Shown: positions 9,349 through 19,027, counted from the stretch's first letter. The stretch is 64,000 nt of DNA from Cellvibrionales bacterium UBA7375 (GCA_949487135.1 CATAJQ010000031.1:1-64000); one strand, 5' to 3'. Notes: a model not told the origin generated them from the sequence alone. Made by a program: numbers and translations.

Positions 9349-9364
9349 CTGTATGTGTGTACAG
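9349..9364 (-). promoter_or_regulatory. LexA-binding SOS box upstream of recA
   Basis: CTGTATGTGTGTACAG matches the gammaproteobacterial consensus CTG-N10-CAG with the AT-alternating centre. It lies between pncC and recA, about 62 nt before the recA start, overlapping where the recA promoter should be. Confidence 0.92.
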
Positions 9365-9371
9365 TATCTTA

Positions 9372-9869
9372 TCAGTTTAGTTGATGCAAGAGTTCTTGCA
9401 AAGAAATTTTAATTACCTGTTGTCTGATAGCTTGGCGGTCGCCCTGTAATTGGTATTTTTCGACCCTAGTTGCGTCTGGGGTAATCCAGCAAATCCACAC
9501 CGTTCCAATGGGTTTTTCTACTGTGCCACCATCGGGCCCGGCTACACCGCTTACCGCTATTGAGTAATCTGCATCTGAACCACGCAAAGCACCCGCAGCC
9601 ATCTGCTCAACCACCTGCTCGCTCACTGCACCATAGGTATCAAGTATTGATTGCTCAACACCAAGAAGCTGTGTTTTTGCTTTGTTGGCATAGGTAATAT
9701 AGCCATATTCAAACCATTGCGAACTCCCGGCGACGGCGGTAATCGCCTCAGCAATACCGCCACCCGTGCAAGATTCGGCGGCGGTTACTTTTGCATTGAT
9801 ATGACGCAAGCGCTCGCCGAGCTGTGTGGCAATATTATGTATCGTTTGATTACTGGTTGATTGTGGCAA
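9372..9869 (-). CDS. pncC: Nicotinamide-nucleotide amidohydrolase PncC (CinA C-terminal domain)
   Basis: A 165-residue stand-alone CinA C-terminal domain. Known members deamidate NMN to nicotinate mononucleotide in NAD recycling. The signatures TAAESCTGGGIAEAIT (about 29-44), YITYANKAK and AVSGVAGPDGG (about 105-115) are intact. It lies upstream of recA with the SOS box in the 84-nt gap, and is divergent from mutS. This pncC-recA adjacency is common in gammaproteobacteria. Confidence 0.95.
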   Translation of the reverse strand: MPQSTSNQTIHNIATQLGERLRHINAKVTAAESCTGGGIAEAITAVAGSSQWFEYGYITYANKAKTQLLGVEQSILDTYGAVSEQVVEQMAAGALRGSDADYSIAVSGVAGPDGGTVEKPIGTVWICWITPDATRVEKYQLQGDRQAIRQQVIKISLQELLHQLN

Positions 9870-10060
9870 AAAAGCTCTCCCTGTTAATCTATAGTTTACC
9901 TAAACTTCAAGCAAATGGTTTAGTCCTATGGCAACTAGCAAAGAAATTAAATTGATTAGTGGATTTTGGATGGTCTTAGACCCTCAGTCTGTACTACACT
10001 CTCACCATAACCAAACGCCAAATAATAGAGCGTTCTAAAATAGCATAAGAATTTTAGCCG

Positions 10061-12643
10061 ATGAGCAGTCAGTCACAAAACCAAACCCACACTCCGATGA
10101 TGCAACAGTATCTCAGCCTTAAGGCTGAGCATCCAAATGATCTGGTGTTTTATCGTATGGGCGATTTTTATGAGCTATTTTTTGATGATGCCAAAAAGGC
10201 CAGCGAGCTTCTTGATGTAACCCTAACCGCGCGTGGAAAAACGAATGGCAATCCAATTCCTATGTGTGGCGTGCCCTTCCATGCTGCTGAGGGATATTTA
10301 GCCAAACTGGTTAAAGAGGGTGTCTCAGTCGCAATTTGTGAGCAGATTGGCGACCCTGCTACCAGCAAAGGCCCTGTGGAACGTGCCGTGGTTAGAGTCC
10401 TTACTCCGGGCACACTGAGCGATGAAGCCCTGCTCGATGATCGCTCTGACAATCTTTTGGCTGCCTTGCATCTATCAGAGGATCAATACGGTATAGCCAC
10501 ACTTGATATGAGCAGTGGCCGTTTTCAGTTATCGCAGGTAAGTGATGATCAAGAACTGCACAGCGAAATACAAAGACTCAACCCAGTAGAGATTCTTATT
10601 TCAGAGGAATTCCCTCGTATAGATTGGCTCGAAAATTGGCAGGGATTGCGCACACAGGCACCCTGGTTATTTGATTGGGATGCGTCCAATCGACTCTTAA
10701 ATCAGCAATTGGGCACAAAAGATTTAAATGCGTTTGGCTGTTCGCACCTGCCTGCAGCTATTTGCGCTGCCGGCTGTTTATTGCAATACGCTAAGGATAC
10801 TCAGCGCGGCAATCTGCCACATATTCACAGTATAAGCGTCGAAAATCGTGAGGATGGCGTTACTCTGGATGCCGCGAGTCGGCGCAACCTTGAGCTCGAT
10901 ACTAATCTCAATGGTGGGCAAGAAAACACCCTTTTTGATGTGCTTAATAATACCGCTACTAGCATGGCTAGCCGCTTACTTCGGCGCTGGTTAAACCGAC
11001 CACTCAGACAGCTTGCTGAACTAGAAGCAAGACAACAGAGCATCGCTGAACTGCAAAATAACTATTTGTATGAAGAGCTAAATGGCCATCTCAAACAGGT
11101 GGGTGATATGGAGCGCATTCTAACTCGCGTCGCACTTCACTCTGCACGTCCCAGAGATCTTATGCGCTTGCTTTCTTCAATAGCTGTGTTGCCGCAGATT
11201 AAATCGACTCTTCAGCCCAGCAATCACAAACATATAAAACAACTCCTTGAAAAAGCCAAACCATTACCTCATTTAGTTGAATTATTAGATCGTGCAATTA
11301 TTGAAAACCCACCTATGGTTATTCGTGAAGGTGGTGTTATTGCCGATGGCTATGACAGCGAACTCGACGAACTGCGAGCACTTAATAGCAATGCCGGTGA
11401 GTTCTTGCTGGCAATGGAAGAGCGGGAAAAACAGGCAACAGGTATTGCTAACCTAAAAGTGGGTTACAACAGAGTACATGGCTACTACATAGAAATCTCC
11501 CGCGGTCAAAGCGATAAGGCCCCCGTAGAATATATACGCCGTCAAACATTAAAAAATGCCGAGCGCTTTATCACGCCAGAGCTTAAAGAATTTGAAGACA
11601 AGGCACTCAGCGCAAAAAGCAGATCTCTAAGTCGAGAAAAGCAACTTTATGCTGAATTATTAGAAACACTGAATCAAGATTTACACTGCCTGCAAAACTG
11701 CGCCTCGGCGATTGCTGAAATTGATCTGTTGGCGACCCTAGCAGAGCGCGCTCATAGCTTGAACTTTTGCCAACCCGAGCTAACCGAACAGCCCGGCATC
11801 TATATTCAAGGGGGGCGTCACCCGGTGGTTGAGCAAGTCTTAACCGAGCCGTTTGTTGCCAATGACCTAAAAATGAATAACGATCGAAAAATGCTGATTA
11901 TTACCGGCCCTAATATGGGCGGTAAATCGACCTATATGCGCCAAGCTGCACTCATTGTGTTACTGGCACAAATTGGAAGCTTTGTGCCAGCAACCTCAGC
12001 CAAAATCGGCTTAGTGGATCGTATCTTTACCCGGATTGGTTCATCCGATGATCTCGCTGGTGGCCGATCAACCTTTATGGTAGAAATGATGGAAACCGCT
12101 AATATTCTGCATAATGCTACCGAAAACAGCCTTGTGCTGATGGATGAAATTGGCCGTGGAACCAGCACCTTTGACGGTCTTTCGCTGGCTTGGGCCTGTG
12201 GCTATCACCTAGCGGAAAAAGTAAAAGCTTTCAGTCTATTTGCCACCCATTATTTTGAACTTACTAGCCTGCCTGATACTCTTAGTGGCACTATCAATGT
12301 TCACTTAGATGCCACAGAACATAATGATAGCATTGTGTTTTTGCATTCAGTACAAGAGGGCCCAGCGAGTCAAAGTTATGGCTTACAGGTTGCCAAACTC
12401 GCCGGTATCCCTAAGGATGTGGTTATGCTGGCTAAAAAAGAACTTCAGCGACTAGAGCAAAAAAATCTTTCTATCGATGCCACACTGACACAGGTAACTA
12501 GCACAACACAAACTGATCTTTTCGCATCTAATCAACCCTCAGAACTAGATTTGATGATGCAAGATATAGAGCCCGATGAGCTATCACCAAGAGATGCATT
12601 AGACGCGCTATATAAACTAAAGCGACTCAGCAATCGTAGCTAA
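10061..12643 (+). CDS. mutS: DNA mismatch repair protein MutS
   Basis: An 860-residue mismatch-recognition ATPase. The N-terminal mismatch-binding domain has [15 protein letters not shown] (Phe-x-Glu wedge). Domains II-IV follow, then the ATPase with Walker A GPNMGGKS at 616-623 and the signature [18 protein letters not shown]. Near the C-terminus QTDLFAS resembles a beta-clamp-binding motif. Length is normal. It is divergent from pncC and followed by fdxA, as in Pseudomonas. Confidence 0.99.
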   Translation: MSSQSQNQTHTPMMQQYLSLKAEHPNDLVFYRMGDFYELFFDDAKKASELLDVTLTARGKTNGNPIPMCGVPFHAAEGYLAKLVKEGVSVAICEQIGDPATSKGPVERAVVRVLTPGTLSDEALLDDRSDNLLAALHLSEDQYGIATLDMSSGRFQLSQVSDDQELHSEIQRLNPVEILISEEFPRIDWLENWQGLRTQAPWLFDWDASNRLLNQQLGTKDLNAFGCSHLPAAICAAGCLLQYAKDTQRGNLPHIHSISVENREDGVTLDAASRRNLELDTNLNGGQENTLFDVLNNTATSMASRLLRRWLNRPLRQLAELEARQQSIAELQNNYLYEELNGHLKQVGDMERILTRVALHSARPRDLMRLLSSIAVLPQIKSTLQPSNHKHIKQLLEKAKPLPHLVELLDRAIIENPPMVIREGGVIADGYDSELDELRALNSNAGEFLLAMEEREKQATGIANLKVGYNRVHGYYIEISRGQSDKAPVEYIRRQTLKNAERFITPELKEFEDKALSAKSRSLSREKQLYAELLETLNQDLHCLQNCASAIAEIDLLATLAERAHSLNFCQPELTEQPGIYIQGGRHPVVEQVLTEPFVANDLKMNNDRKMLIITGPNMGGKSTYMRQAALIVLLAQIGSFVPATSAKIGLVDRIFTRIGSSDDLAGGRSTFMVEMMETANILHNATENSLVLMDEIGRGTSTFDGLSLAWACGYHLAEKVKAFSLFATHYFELTSLPDTLSGTINVHLDATEHNDSIVFLHSVQEGPASQSYGLQVAKLAGIPKDVVMLAKKELQRLEQKNLSIDATLTQVTSTTQTDLFASNQPSELDLMMQDIEPDELSPRDALDALYKLKRLSNRS

Positions 12644-12689
12644 TCACTCACAGCGACATGGCAGATTAAAATTTATATTGAAGTATAAG

Positions 12690-12717
12690 TTCACAGGCAC
12701 CAAGTTCCTGCTATAAT
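12690..12717 (+). promoter_or_regulatory. Sigma-70-type promoter of fdxA
   Basis: TTCACA (12690-12695), a 16-nt spacer and a perfect TATAAT (12712-12717). The predicted transcription start near 12724 leaves too little leader for an ATG at 12730 and supports the start at 12757. Confidence 0.75.
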
Positions 12718-12756
12718 GCCGCGCAAAAATTGACCGCTAATTCAAGAGATTACAAC

Positions 12757-13080
12757 ATGACATTCATCGTTGGTGAAAATTGCATCAAATGTAAATATAC
12801 AGATTGCGTAGAAGTCTGCCCTGTAGATTGCTTTTACGAAGGCCCTAACTTTCTCGTTATTCACCCCGATGAATGCATCGACTGTGCACTCTGCGAACCA
12901 GAATGCCCTGCAGAAGCAATTTATGCCGAAGATGAAATTCCCGAAGGCCAAGAAGTATTCCTCGAGATCAATGCCGAGCTCGCCGATTTATGGCCAAATA
13001 TTTCAGAGCAAAAAGCCCCCGCTGCAGATGCGGCTGAGTGGGACGGCGTCGAAGGCAAAATTCAACACCTAGAACGCTAA
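12757..13080 (+). CDS. fdxA: Seven-iron ferredoxin FdxA
   Basis: A 107-residue electron-transfer protein carrying one [3Fe-4S] and one [4Fe-4S] cluster. It starts [26 protein letters not shown]; the second cluster motif is [16 protein letters not shown]. The start at 12757 is preferred because AAGAGA lies about 8 nt upstream and the family begins MTF; an in-frame ATG at 12730 would sit too close to the predicted transcription start. Immediately downstream of mutS. Confidence 0.97.
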   Translation: MTFIVGENCIKCKYTDCVEVCPVDCFYEGPNFLVIHPDECIDCALCEPECPAEAIYAEDEIPEGQEVFLEINAELADLWPNISEQKAPAADAAEWDGVEGKIQHLER

Positions 13081-13107
13081 TTTAAGTTACACTTATATAA
13101 ACTTCCA

Positions 13108-13184
13108 GCACCCGTAGCTCAGCTGGATAGAGTAGGTGGCTTCGAACCACTTGGTCGGGAGTTCGAATCTCTCCGGGTGCGCCA
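13108..13184 (+). tRNA. tRNA-Arg(UCG)
   Basis: A 77-nt cloverleaf with acceptor stem GCACCCG/CGGGTGC, anticodon loop CTTCGAA (anticodon TCG), T-loop GTTCGAATC, discriminator G and encoded CCA. It follows fdxA by 27 nt and is followed by a terminator. Confidence 0.96.
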
Positions 13185-13193
13185 AATAACAAA

Positions 13194-13220
13194 CCCTCAG
13201 CCGAAGGCTGGGGGTTTTTT
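13194..13220 (+). terminator. Rho-independent terminator after tRNA-Arg
   Basis: A 9-bp stem CCCTCAGCC/GGCTGGGGG with a GAA loop and a T6 tract ends the fdxA-tRNA-Arg unit. Confidence 0.9.
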
Positions 13221-13246
13221 GATATTCGCTATACAAAGAGAAACTC

Positions 13247-14143
13247 ATGGATCCAAAAAAACCACTATCTACTTTGATTGCAATCTTTACTTTTACGCAT
13301 AGCTTCCCCGCTTTCAGCGATCAAATTAGTTTAAAAAATGGCGACTCCCTTCAGGGCACCCTAACCTCCCAAACAGATACTTTTGTGCTGTGGCAATCAG
13401 ATAATTTTGGCGAATTACAGATCCCTAAAGATCAGGTTGTATCAATCAGCTCGGCGCCCGAAACCAAAGAATTGATACCAGGCCTAAATAAAAAGGATAC
13501 TTTTAAGGGCAGCGTTGGACTATCTGGCTCTTACCTTGGCGGTAACGAAGAGCGTGATGATCTTGAACTGGATATTGGCTTCAGCTTTGAAAAAGGCGAT
13601 GCAACCCATAGTGCAAACATCAATTATGAAACCCTGGGCGAAAACGGCGAATCAACTATTAATGATTATGGCATTGACTATGGCATTGATTGGTTGATTA
13701 GCGATAGTTGGTTTTGGGGCAACAATTTTTTCTATGGTGCTGATGATAAACGTCAAATTGATCAATCCATATCCGTGGGTACAGATGTGGGCTATCAATT
13801 TTGGAAAAATGAAACAGGCAAGCTTTCCACTGCCGTCGGTTTGACTTGGATCAATGATGAATTATTTAGCTCGGTCAAAGATAATCGACTCACCTGGGCT
13901 TGGTCTGGTGATTATGAAAAATTACTGATGAAAAAAATCTCACTGTCTTATTCACACCAGTTGAACGTATCTATCAAAGACTCTGAAAATACCCAATTAA
14001 ACGCAGATATTGGGGTTATTATTCCAGTTACCGATAAGCTGGATACAAAGATCACATGGGATTGGTCATTTGACAATCAACCTGAAGAAGGCAATGAAAC
14101 TATCGACCGTAAGGTTAGGTTTGGTATCAATTACACCCTTTAA
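13247..14143 (+). CDS. DUF481 family outer-membrane protein (YdiY-like)
   Basis: A 298-residue protein with a signal peptide (LSTLIAIFTFTHSFPAFS, cleavage near 24). Residues 25-70 form a small domain (DQISLKNGDSLQGTLTSQTD...GELQIPKDQVVSI) seen ahead of DUF481 in this family, and the rest consists of alternating amphipathic strands with many aromatic and Asp/Asn turns ending in FGINYTL, as in an outer-membrane beta barrel. The substrate or role of DUF481 proteins is not known. It follows the tRNA-Arg terminator and converges with the transglycosylase gene. Confidence 0.85.
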   Translation: MDPKKPLSTLIAIFTFTHSFPAFSDQISLKNGDSLQGTLTSQTDTFVLWQSDNFGELQIPKDQVVSISSAPETKELIPGLNKKDTFKGSVGLSGSYLGGNEERDDLELDIGFSFEKGDATHSANINYETLGENGESTINDYGIDYGIDWLISDSWFWGNNFFYGADDKRQIDQSISVGTDVGYQFWKNETGKLSTAVGLTWINDELFSSVKDNRLTWAWSGDYEKLLMKKISLSYSHQLNVSIKDSENTQLNADIGVIIPVTDKLDTKITWDWSFDNQPEEGNETIDRKVRFGINYTL

Positions 14144-14154
14144 AACAGGGATCC

Positions 14155-14757
14155 CTACCAAAAAAACCAGCCTTTAGTCGCCTTATCCAACCTATCTCGA
14201 CAACCCCTAAGCTGACCGCCATACACCTCCGCTTGACGCTTTACCTTTGCTGCTATCTTGATAAGTTTTGGCTTCTTTTTAAAGCTACCTCGCAAATAAC
14301 CACCCCAACCTTCGTGATAGGCTAAATACTGCTTATAGGCATCCCATTTTGAAATACCTAGGCGCTTGCTGGTTTTATTGGTATACCAACCGATAAAGTT
14401 AATTGCATCGCCAAAATCATCTCGATCATGGCTCCAGTTGCCAGTATCTTTGCGGTAGTCATTCCACGCAGGATTTTGCGCCTGAGCATAGCCATAAGCG
14501 GTGGACCTTCTGGGTAAGGGAATAAAGAAAAATGTGGGTCGTTTAGGTCTAACCTTGGCTCTAAAGGTCGATTCTTGCTTCATAATAGCCATAGTCACAT
14601 GAATTGGCGTACCCCAGCGCTTTTCAGATTTTTTAGCGGCTTTATACCAATCGGTTTCACCGTAGAAAATTGAACATACATCATTGACCTGCTTGGGCTG
14701 ATAGGTAGAGCAACCAGTAACTAGCAAGATAAAAGCAATAACGAATAAACGTAACAT
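14155..14757 (-). CDS. Lytic transglycosylase-like lipoprotein
   Basis: A 200-residue lipoprotein. The preferred start, ATG at 14757, gives MLRLFVIAFILLVTGCS, a signal peptide with the lipobox LVTGC, and has GGAG 7 nt upstream. The longer frame to 14793 adds an unlikely leader. The mature part has an SLT-like fold: the catalytic Glu is probably that of AIMKQESTF, followed by AYGYAQAQNPAWNDYR and YHEGWGGYLRGSF. Such enzymes cleave the glycan strand of murein. The basic stretch between the Glu and the AYGYAQ motif is unusual. The exact substrate is unknown. Confidence 0.82.
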   Translation of the reverse strand: MLRLFVIAFILLVTGCSTYQPKQVNDVCSIFYGETDWYKAAKKSEKRWGTPIHVTMAIMKQESTFRAKVRPKRPTFFFIPLPRRSTAYGYAQAQNPAWNDYRKDTGNWSHDRDDFGDAINFIGWYTNKTSKRLGISKWDAYKQYLAYHEGWGGYLRGSFKKKPKLIKIAAKVKRQAEVYGGQLRGCRDRLDKATKGWFFW

Positions 14758-14811
14758 CCTGATTCTCCGCAGTTGGTTAGGGGCTAATGACATAACAAAG
14801 TTTAGACGGTC

Positions 14812-15735
14812 TTATTCCCATATGGAACTGGATTTTTTATTCGGTAATTTCGCATCTTGTCTCGAATCTATTTTAGTCTTATCTTTAGTCTCGCCATCAG
14901 CTTTAACTAAGGAAATTTTTTCGCGCGACACGGTGATCATCCTACGTTTATAAAGCGCACCCAACGCATTTTTATACTTTTTCTTAGATACCTTAAACTG
15001 GCGATATATAAGCTCAGGGTTACTCTTATCAGTTAGTTCAGATTCGCCGCCAGAGGCTTTTAAGTGAGCCATAATTTGATCTTCAAGACTGTTATCACCC
15101 TGAGAGGAATGCTGAGAAATAATTAAATCGACCTTTCCATCGTCTCGGATTGTCTTAATATAACCCGGCAAGCGCTCACCAATAGCTAGCGGCCTAAATG
15201 CATCTCCATGAAAAATAAGCCCCAAGTATTGATTATTAATCAACGCTTTATAGCCAAGCTCTGTTTTAACGGTAATTTGAAGATTAACCGCTTGTTTTTC
15301 TTCTAACCCTTCCGGCTCTTCTTCAAAATATCGATTAAGCTTTGAAGAAGCGAGAATTCGATCGGTCTCATGATCATGAAACACATAAACAACGTAGGAC
15401 TCGCCTTCTCTCATCGGATGTTGCTGCTCGCTAAAAGGAACAAGTAAGTCTTTTGGCAGACCCCAGTCTAAAAAAGCCCCTACGCGATTGGTATCAATCA
15501 CTTTGAGTAATTCGATACTGCCAACTAAGGCTTTTGGTATTTCTGTAGTAGCAATTAATAGGTCATCAGAATCAAAGTACAAAAATACATCAACCCAATC
15601 ATCAATATCCAAACCATCGGGGACATAGCGATTAGGCAGCAAAATCGTGCCATCTTCGCCCCCATCCACGTAAAATCCATGGTCAGCGATTTTTACCACT
15701 TGCAGGTTGTTAAATTTTCCAATTTCTATGGCCAT
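14812..15735 (-). CDS. S1-like RNA-binding protein (CvfB/YitL family)
   Basis: A 307-residue cytosolic protein resembling CvfB: several S1-like OB folds (1-60; 65-130 with VGAFLDWGLPKDLLVPFSEQ; 145-215 with LPGYIKTIRDDGKVDLII) and a C-terminal winged helix (about 225-280, LIYRQFKVSKKKYKNALGALYKRRMI). The phrases AFLDWGLPKDLLVP and KVSKKxFKxAxGxLYKxxxI are family hallmarks. CvfB binds RNA; in this group the role is undefined. The last 30 residues are Lys/Asp-rich and probably disordered. Confidence 0.88.
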   Translation of the reverse strand: MAIEIGKFNNLQVVKIADHGFYVDGGEDGTILLPNRYVPDGLDIDDWVDVFLYFDSDDLLIATTEIPKALVGSIELLKVIDTNRVGAFLDWGLPKDLLVPFSEQQHPMREGESYVVYVFHDHETDRILASSKLNRYFEEEPEGLEEKQAVNLQITVKTELGYKALINNQYLGLIFHGDAFRPLAIGERLPGYIKTIRDDGKVDLIISQHSSQGDNSLEDQIMAHLKASGGESELTDKSNPELIYRQFKVSKKKYKNALGALYKRRMITVSREKISLVKADGETKDKTKIDSRQDAKLPNKKSSSIWE

Positions 15736-15839
15736 AAAAAATTCTTTATCTATCTGCGTTATTTAGCGACACATTCGGGCTAATTAAGGTCGCTATATTA
15801 GGTTGCTCAACAAGATATGTATATAGCATCAGAAAATGT

Positions 15840-15867
15840 TTGACAGCAGGTATCAGTTAGGTAGAAT
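15840..15867 (+). promoter_or_regulatory. Promoter of the tRNA-Val / tRNA-Asp unit
   Basis: TTGACA (15840-15845), a 16-nt spacer and TAGAAT (15862-15867). The discriminator downstream is C-rich (GCTCGCC), a feature of stringently controlled stable-RNA promoters. Confidence 0.8.
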
Positions 15868-15884
15868 GCTCGCCTCTTCCCAGA

Positions 15885-15960
15885 GGGTGGTTAGCTCAGC
15901 TGGTAGAGCATCGCCCTTACAAGGCGAGGGTCACAGGTTCAATCCCTGTACCACCCACCA
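15885..15960 (+). tRNA. tRNA-Val(UAC)
   Basis: A 76-nt cloverleaf with acceptor GGGTGGT/ACCACCC, anticodon loop CTTACAA (anticodon TAC), T-loop GTTCAATCC, discriminator A and encoded CCA. It is 18 nt before tRNA-Asp. Confidence 0.97.
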
Positions 15961-15978
15961 AGGAAGCAAGGTTATTGT

Positions 15979-16055
15979 GGACCGGTAGTTCAGCTGGTTA
16001 GAATGCCGGCCTGTCACGCCGGAGGTCGCGGGTTCGAGTCCCGTCCGGTCCGCCA
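15979..16055 (+). tRNA. tRNA-Asp(GUC)
   Basis: A 77-nt cloverleaf with acceptor GGACCGG/CCGGTCC, anticodon loop CTGTCAC (anticodon GTC), T-loop GTTCGAGTC, discriminator G and encoded CCA. It shares a transcript with tRNA-Val. Confidence 0.97.
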
Positions 16056-16065
16056 ATAAATATTA

Positions 16066-16096
16066 AAGGCTACTTCGCAAGAAGTGGCCTTTTTTA
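16066..16096 (+). terminator. Rho-independent terminator after tRNA-Asp
   Basis: An 11-bp stem AAGGCTACTTC/GAAGTGGCCTT (one G-T pair) with a GCAA tetraloop and a T-run ends the tRNA transcript. Confidence 0.9.
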
Positions 16097-16250
16097 TTAC
16101 CCATCAAGCCAAATTGTATTGTTTTATTAATACAGATCTCAAAATCACAAAATACTTAGCATCCAAATTACCCACAATACCCATAAAACATCTTTTAAAT
16201 AGAAACCAATCAGCATATGCAATTAAATTTTGTTTATGTTACTTTTAACC

Positions 16251-16283
16251 ATGAGCAACCATATTGTGATGAGCAGTGCTCAT
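16251..16283. promoter_or_regulatory. ATGAGCA repeats upstream of the TonB receptor
   Basis: The gap 16097-16394 has no gene and is AT-rich. Within it ATGAGCA occurs at 16251-16257 and 16269-16275, and its reverse complement TGCTCAT at 16277-16283. The last two form a perfect 7-1-7 palindrome. This looks like an operator for the receptor gene starting at 16395, but no regulator is recognised. Confidence 0.4.
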
Positions 16284-16394
16284 TAATAATAGAAAAAAAA
16301 TAGAATATAGCTTCTTTGGAAGTTGCAGAAAAATACGTTAATTAACAAGTATTAATAAAAATTTTATTCTAGATAAAAAATACAGGGGAAGATT

Positions 16395-18884
16395 ATGAAA
16401 CGTTTTAAGCAGAAAAGCACCTACGTTTCGCTGGCAGTTTCAGCATTTTTAACAGCTGGAACGGCAATAGCGGAAATAGAAGAAATCACAGTTACAGCCA
16501 ACAAGCGTGAGCAGTCACTTCAAGATGTACCACTCACTGTCTCAGTAACCAGCGCAGAAACCATTAAGCAATCGAGCATTGTTGATCTTATTGATCTGCA
16601 AACTGCAGTTCCCTCGTTGCGAGTTTCTCAGCTACAAAGTTCAGCACAAACCAACTTTGTTATTCGTGGCTTTGGTAATGGTGCCAATAACCCAGGTATT
16701 GAACCTGCAGTATTGGTGCTTATTGATGGTGTACCCAGATCACGTTCATCTTCATCACTGGCTGATTTACCTAACCTAGAGCGCGTAGAAGTTCTAAGCG
16801 GTCCTCAATCAACACTATTTGGTAAAAATGCTTCTGCTGGTGTAATCAGCATTACCACTAAAGCACCAGAAGGTGAAATGAGTGGCTTAATTGAAACTAC
16901 TTTAGGTAATTATGGCACACAAATTGTTAAGGGTACTTTTACTGGGCCCCTAGCAGACAATGTAGCTTATCGCCTCTCTGCTAGCTCTAATGAAAGTGAC
17001 GGCTATGCTACCAATCTGTTTGATAATAGCCCGCTGAATAATCGTGATCGCTCTGCATTTAGAGGACAATTAGCGTGGGATGTATCAGAAGATCTTTCAG
17101 TAAGAATTATTGCTGACAAAGATGAAACTGATGAGGCCTGCTGTGTTACTGGCCCACTTCGTCAAGGTCCAGCAACTCAGGCAAGTAATGCGCTAGCTGG
17201 TCCATTTGTTTTGGCAGCAGATGCTTCTCCTTGGGATTATCAAGTTTATATGAACGCTGATGAGTCACCTTACAATAGGTTAGAAAATGAAGGCCTATCT
17301 GTTCACTTGGACTATGATCTTGGTTTTGCAACACTAACCTCGATTACAGCCGACAGAACTACCGATATGGCTTCCAATTTTGATGCTGATTTCTCTGGGG
17401 CTCAATTATTAAGAGAAAATAAACTTAGTTATAATTTTGATACCTTAACTCAAGAATTTAGGCTTTCATCCAATGATGACTCTGAAGTTCAATGGTCTGT
17501 TGGTGCTTTTTATGCAGAGGAAGACACGGATAGCAAGCGCACAGTTATGTATGGCCCTCTAATTGCAACCTATGCAAATTTAATGCTGGATGCACTGGCA
17601 GATACCAGCCTCGCTGAACTTGCTGGCGCGGCTCAAATGGGCGCACTAGGTCCTGACCACATGTCGGTAAGCGCCGATAACTTTTTCTTGGGCGGATCTG
17701 GTGAAGATGACAATGGTAATGGTGTAATTGATCCAAATGAGCGCGCGGGTGGGTCATTAAAAGAAGACTTTTTAATGTCTTCAAAAACACTTTCCCTATT
17801 TGCAAATGTTGAGTTTCCTTTGAGTGATGATTGGTCTGCTAGCATTGGTCTTAATAAGACCAAGGATGAAAAACATGTAATGTCTGACGTCTTGGTTGTA
17901 GATGAATTCGCCACTGTTCCTTGGGAAGGTCTTGATCCTCGGCTTGGGGCTTTTAAATTCTTCCCTCCATTTACCGCTTATCCAGCAGATGGACGAGACT
18001 TTGATTCGGATGATTTAACCCATTCATTGCGATTAACGCATGATTACAGCGAAAACACTAAGGTCTACATATCTCACTCAACAGGCTTCAAGCCGACCTC
18101 GGTTAACCTATCAGTTAATGCAACAACACCTGATACCCGAGCTGCAAACCCTGAGTATTCTGAAAACCTTGAAATCGGATTAAAGCACAGTAATGAGTCT
18201 GGCTATATTAATGTTGCTTTATTTAATCAAAATATCGAGGGCTTTCAGTCTAATACCTTTGTTGGAACCGGCTTCCAATTGGTTAATGCAGGGGATCAAA
18301 GACATGAAGGTCTTGAAGTTGATATGAAGCAACAACTTTCTGATGACTGGGTACTTGGATTATCTGCCATTAAGATTAATGCTGAATATGAGTCTTTTGT
18401 TAACGGTCCATGTCAAACTCTACCTGAGGGTTCAGGAGTATTTCCATCCGTTGAATGTGATCCCGGCTTACCTACAAGGGATCTAAGCGGAACTAAACCT
18501 GCAGGTATTAGTGATTGGAGCGCAAACTTAAATGCTACTTATTCATATAATGTTAGTGATGCAGTCTCTAGCTACTTGCGACTTGAGTATGTGTATGAAT
18601 CAGAAGTCGCAGCAGTAGACAACGTTCCTGCTGTAAAATCTCCATTATTGGGCATTCCAGGAATTGCTGATAATATCCCTGCTCTAAGAAGCATCAAAAA
18701 CTTTAATATGAGCATGGGCTTTACTCATAATCCAAGTGGTATTGAAGTCATGCTTTGGGGTCGTAACTTAACTAATCATGAGTCATTATTATCTGCATTC
18801 CCAACATCTGCGGCACCAGGAAGCTATGGTGGCTACCCAACACCTCCTCGCACCTATGGTTTAACAGCTAGAGCAACCTTCTAA
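16395..18884 (+). CDS. TonB-dependent outer-membrane receptor, ligand unknown
   Basis: An 829-residue receptor. A signal peptide (cleavage near AIA, residue 26) is followed at once by the TonB-box-like EEITVTANKREQSLQDVP. The plug (about 40-165) contains IRGFGNGANN, LIDGVPRSR and RVEVLSGPQSTLFGKNASAGVI; the barrel ends in the aromatic TYGLTARATF. An external-loop region at 438-449 holds an EF-hand-like loop DDNGNGVIDPNE. GGGGAAG ahead of the ATG serves as ribosome site. It stands alone between two terminators, so genomic context gives no substrate; sugars, siderophores, vitamins or other compounds are possible. Confidence 0.93.
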   Translation: MKRFKQKSTYVSLAVSAFLTAGTAIAEIEEITVTANKREQSLQDVPLTVSVTSAETIKQSSIVDLIDLQTAVPSLRVSQLQSSAQTNFVIRGFGNGANNPGIEPAVLVLIDGVPRSRSSSSLADLPNLERVEVLSGPQSTLFGKNASAGVISITTKAPEGEMSGLIETTLGNYGTQIVKGTFTGPLADNVAYRLSASSNESDGYATNLFDNSPLNNRDRSAFRGQLAWDVSEDLSVRIIADKDETDEACCVTGPLRQGPATQASNALAGPFVLAADASPWDYQVYMNADESPYNRLENEGLSVHLDYDLGFATLTSITADRTTDMASNFDADFSGAQLLRENKLSYNFDTLTQEFRLSSNDDSEVQWSVGAFYAEEDTDSKRTVMYGPLIATYANLMLDALADTSLAELAGAAQMGALGPDHMSVSADNFFLGGSGEDDNGNGVIDPNERAGGSLKEDFLMSSKTLSLFANVEFPLSDDWSASIGLNKTKDEKHVMSDVLVVDEFATVPWEGLDPRLGAFKFFPPFTAYPADGRDFDSDDLTHSLRLTHDYSENTKVYISHSTGFKPTSVNLSVNATTPDTRAANPEYSENLEIGLKHSNESGYINVALFNQNIEGFQSNTFVGTGFQLVNAGDQRHEGLEVDMKQQLSDDWVLGLSAIKINAEYESFVNGPCQTLPEGSGVFPSVECDPGLPTRDLSGTKPAGISDWSANLNATYSYNVSDAVSSYLRLEYVYESEVAAVDNVPAVKSPLLGIPGIADNIPALRSIKNFNMSMGFTHNPSGIEVMLWGRNLTNHESLLSAFPTSAAPGSYGGYPTPPRTYGLTARATF

Positions 18885-18907
18885 CGCTAAACCTAAGTAG
18901 AAAAACT

Positions 18908-18937
18908 AAAGGACGGGTATTGCCCGTCCTTTTTTTT
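18908..18937 (+). terminator. Rho-independent terminator after the TonB receptor
   Basis: AAAGGACGGG pairs with CCCGTCCTTT around TATTG, followed by a T-tract of about eight. Confidence 0.93.
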
Positions 18938-18971
18938 GATCTTTTTTTAGTCTCTATACACAAAAGAACCA

Positions 18972-18999
18972 TTGAATTTTCTAGTATCACCCCCATCTA
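18972..18999 (+). promoter_or_regulatory. Sigma-32-type heat-shock promoter of hslVU
   Basis: TTGAA at 18972-18976, a 14-nt spacer and CCCCATCTA at 18991-18999 agree with the heat-shock pattern CTTGAA/CCCCATnTA. It lies 29 nt before the hslV start, consistent with known heat-shock control of hslVU in E. coli. Confidence 0.78.
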
Positions 19000-19027
19000 A
19001 TAACTAAAGCTAACGAGGATATTAAAA

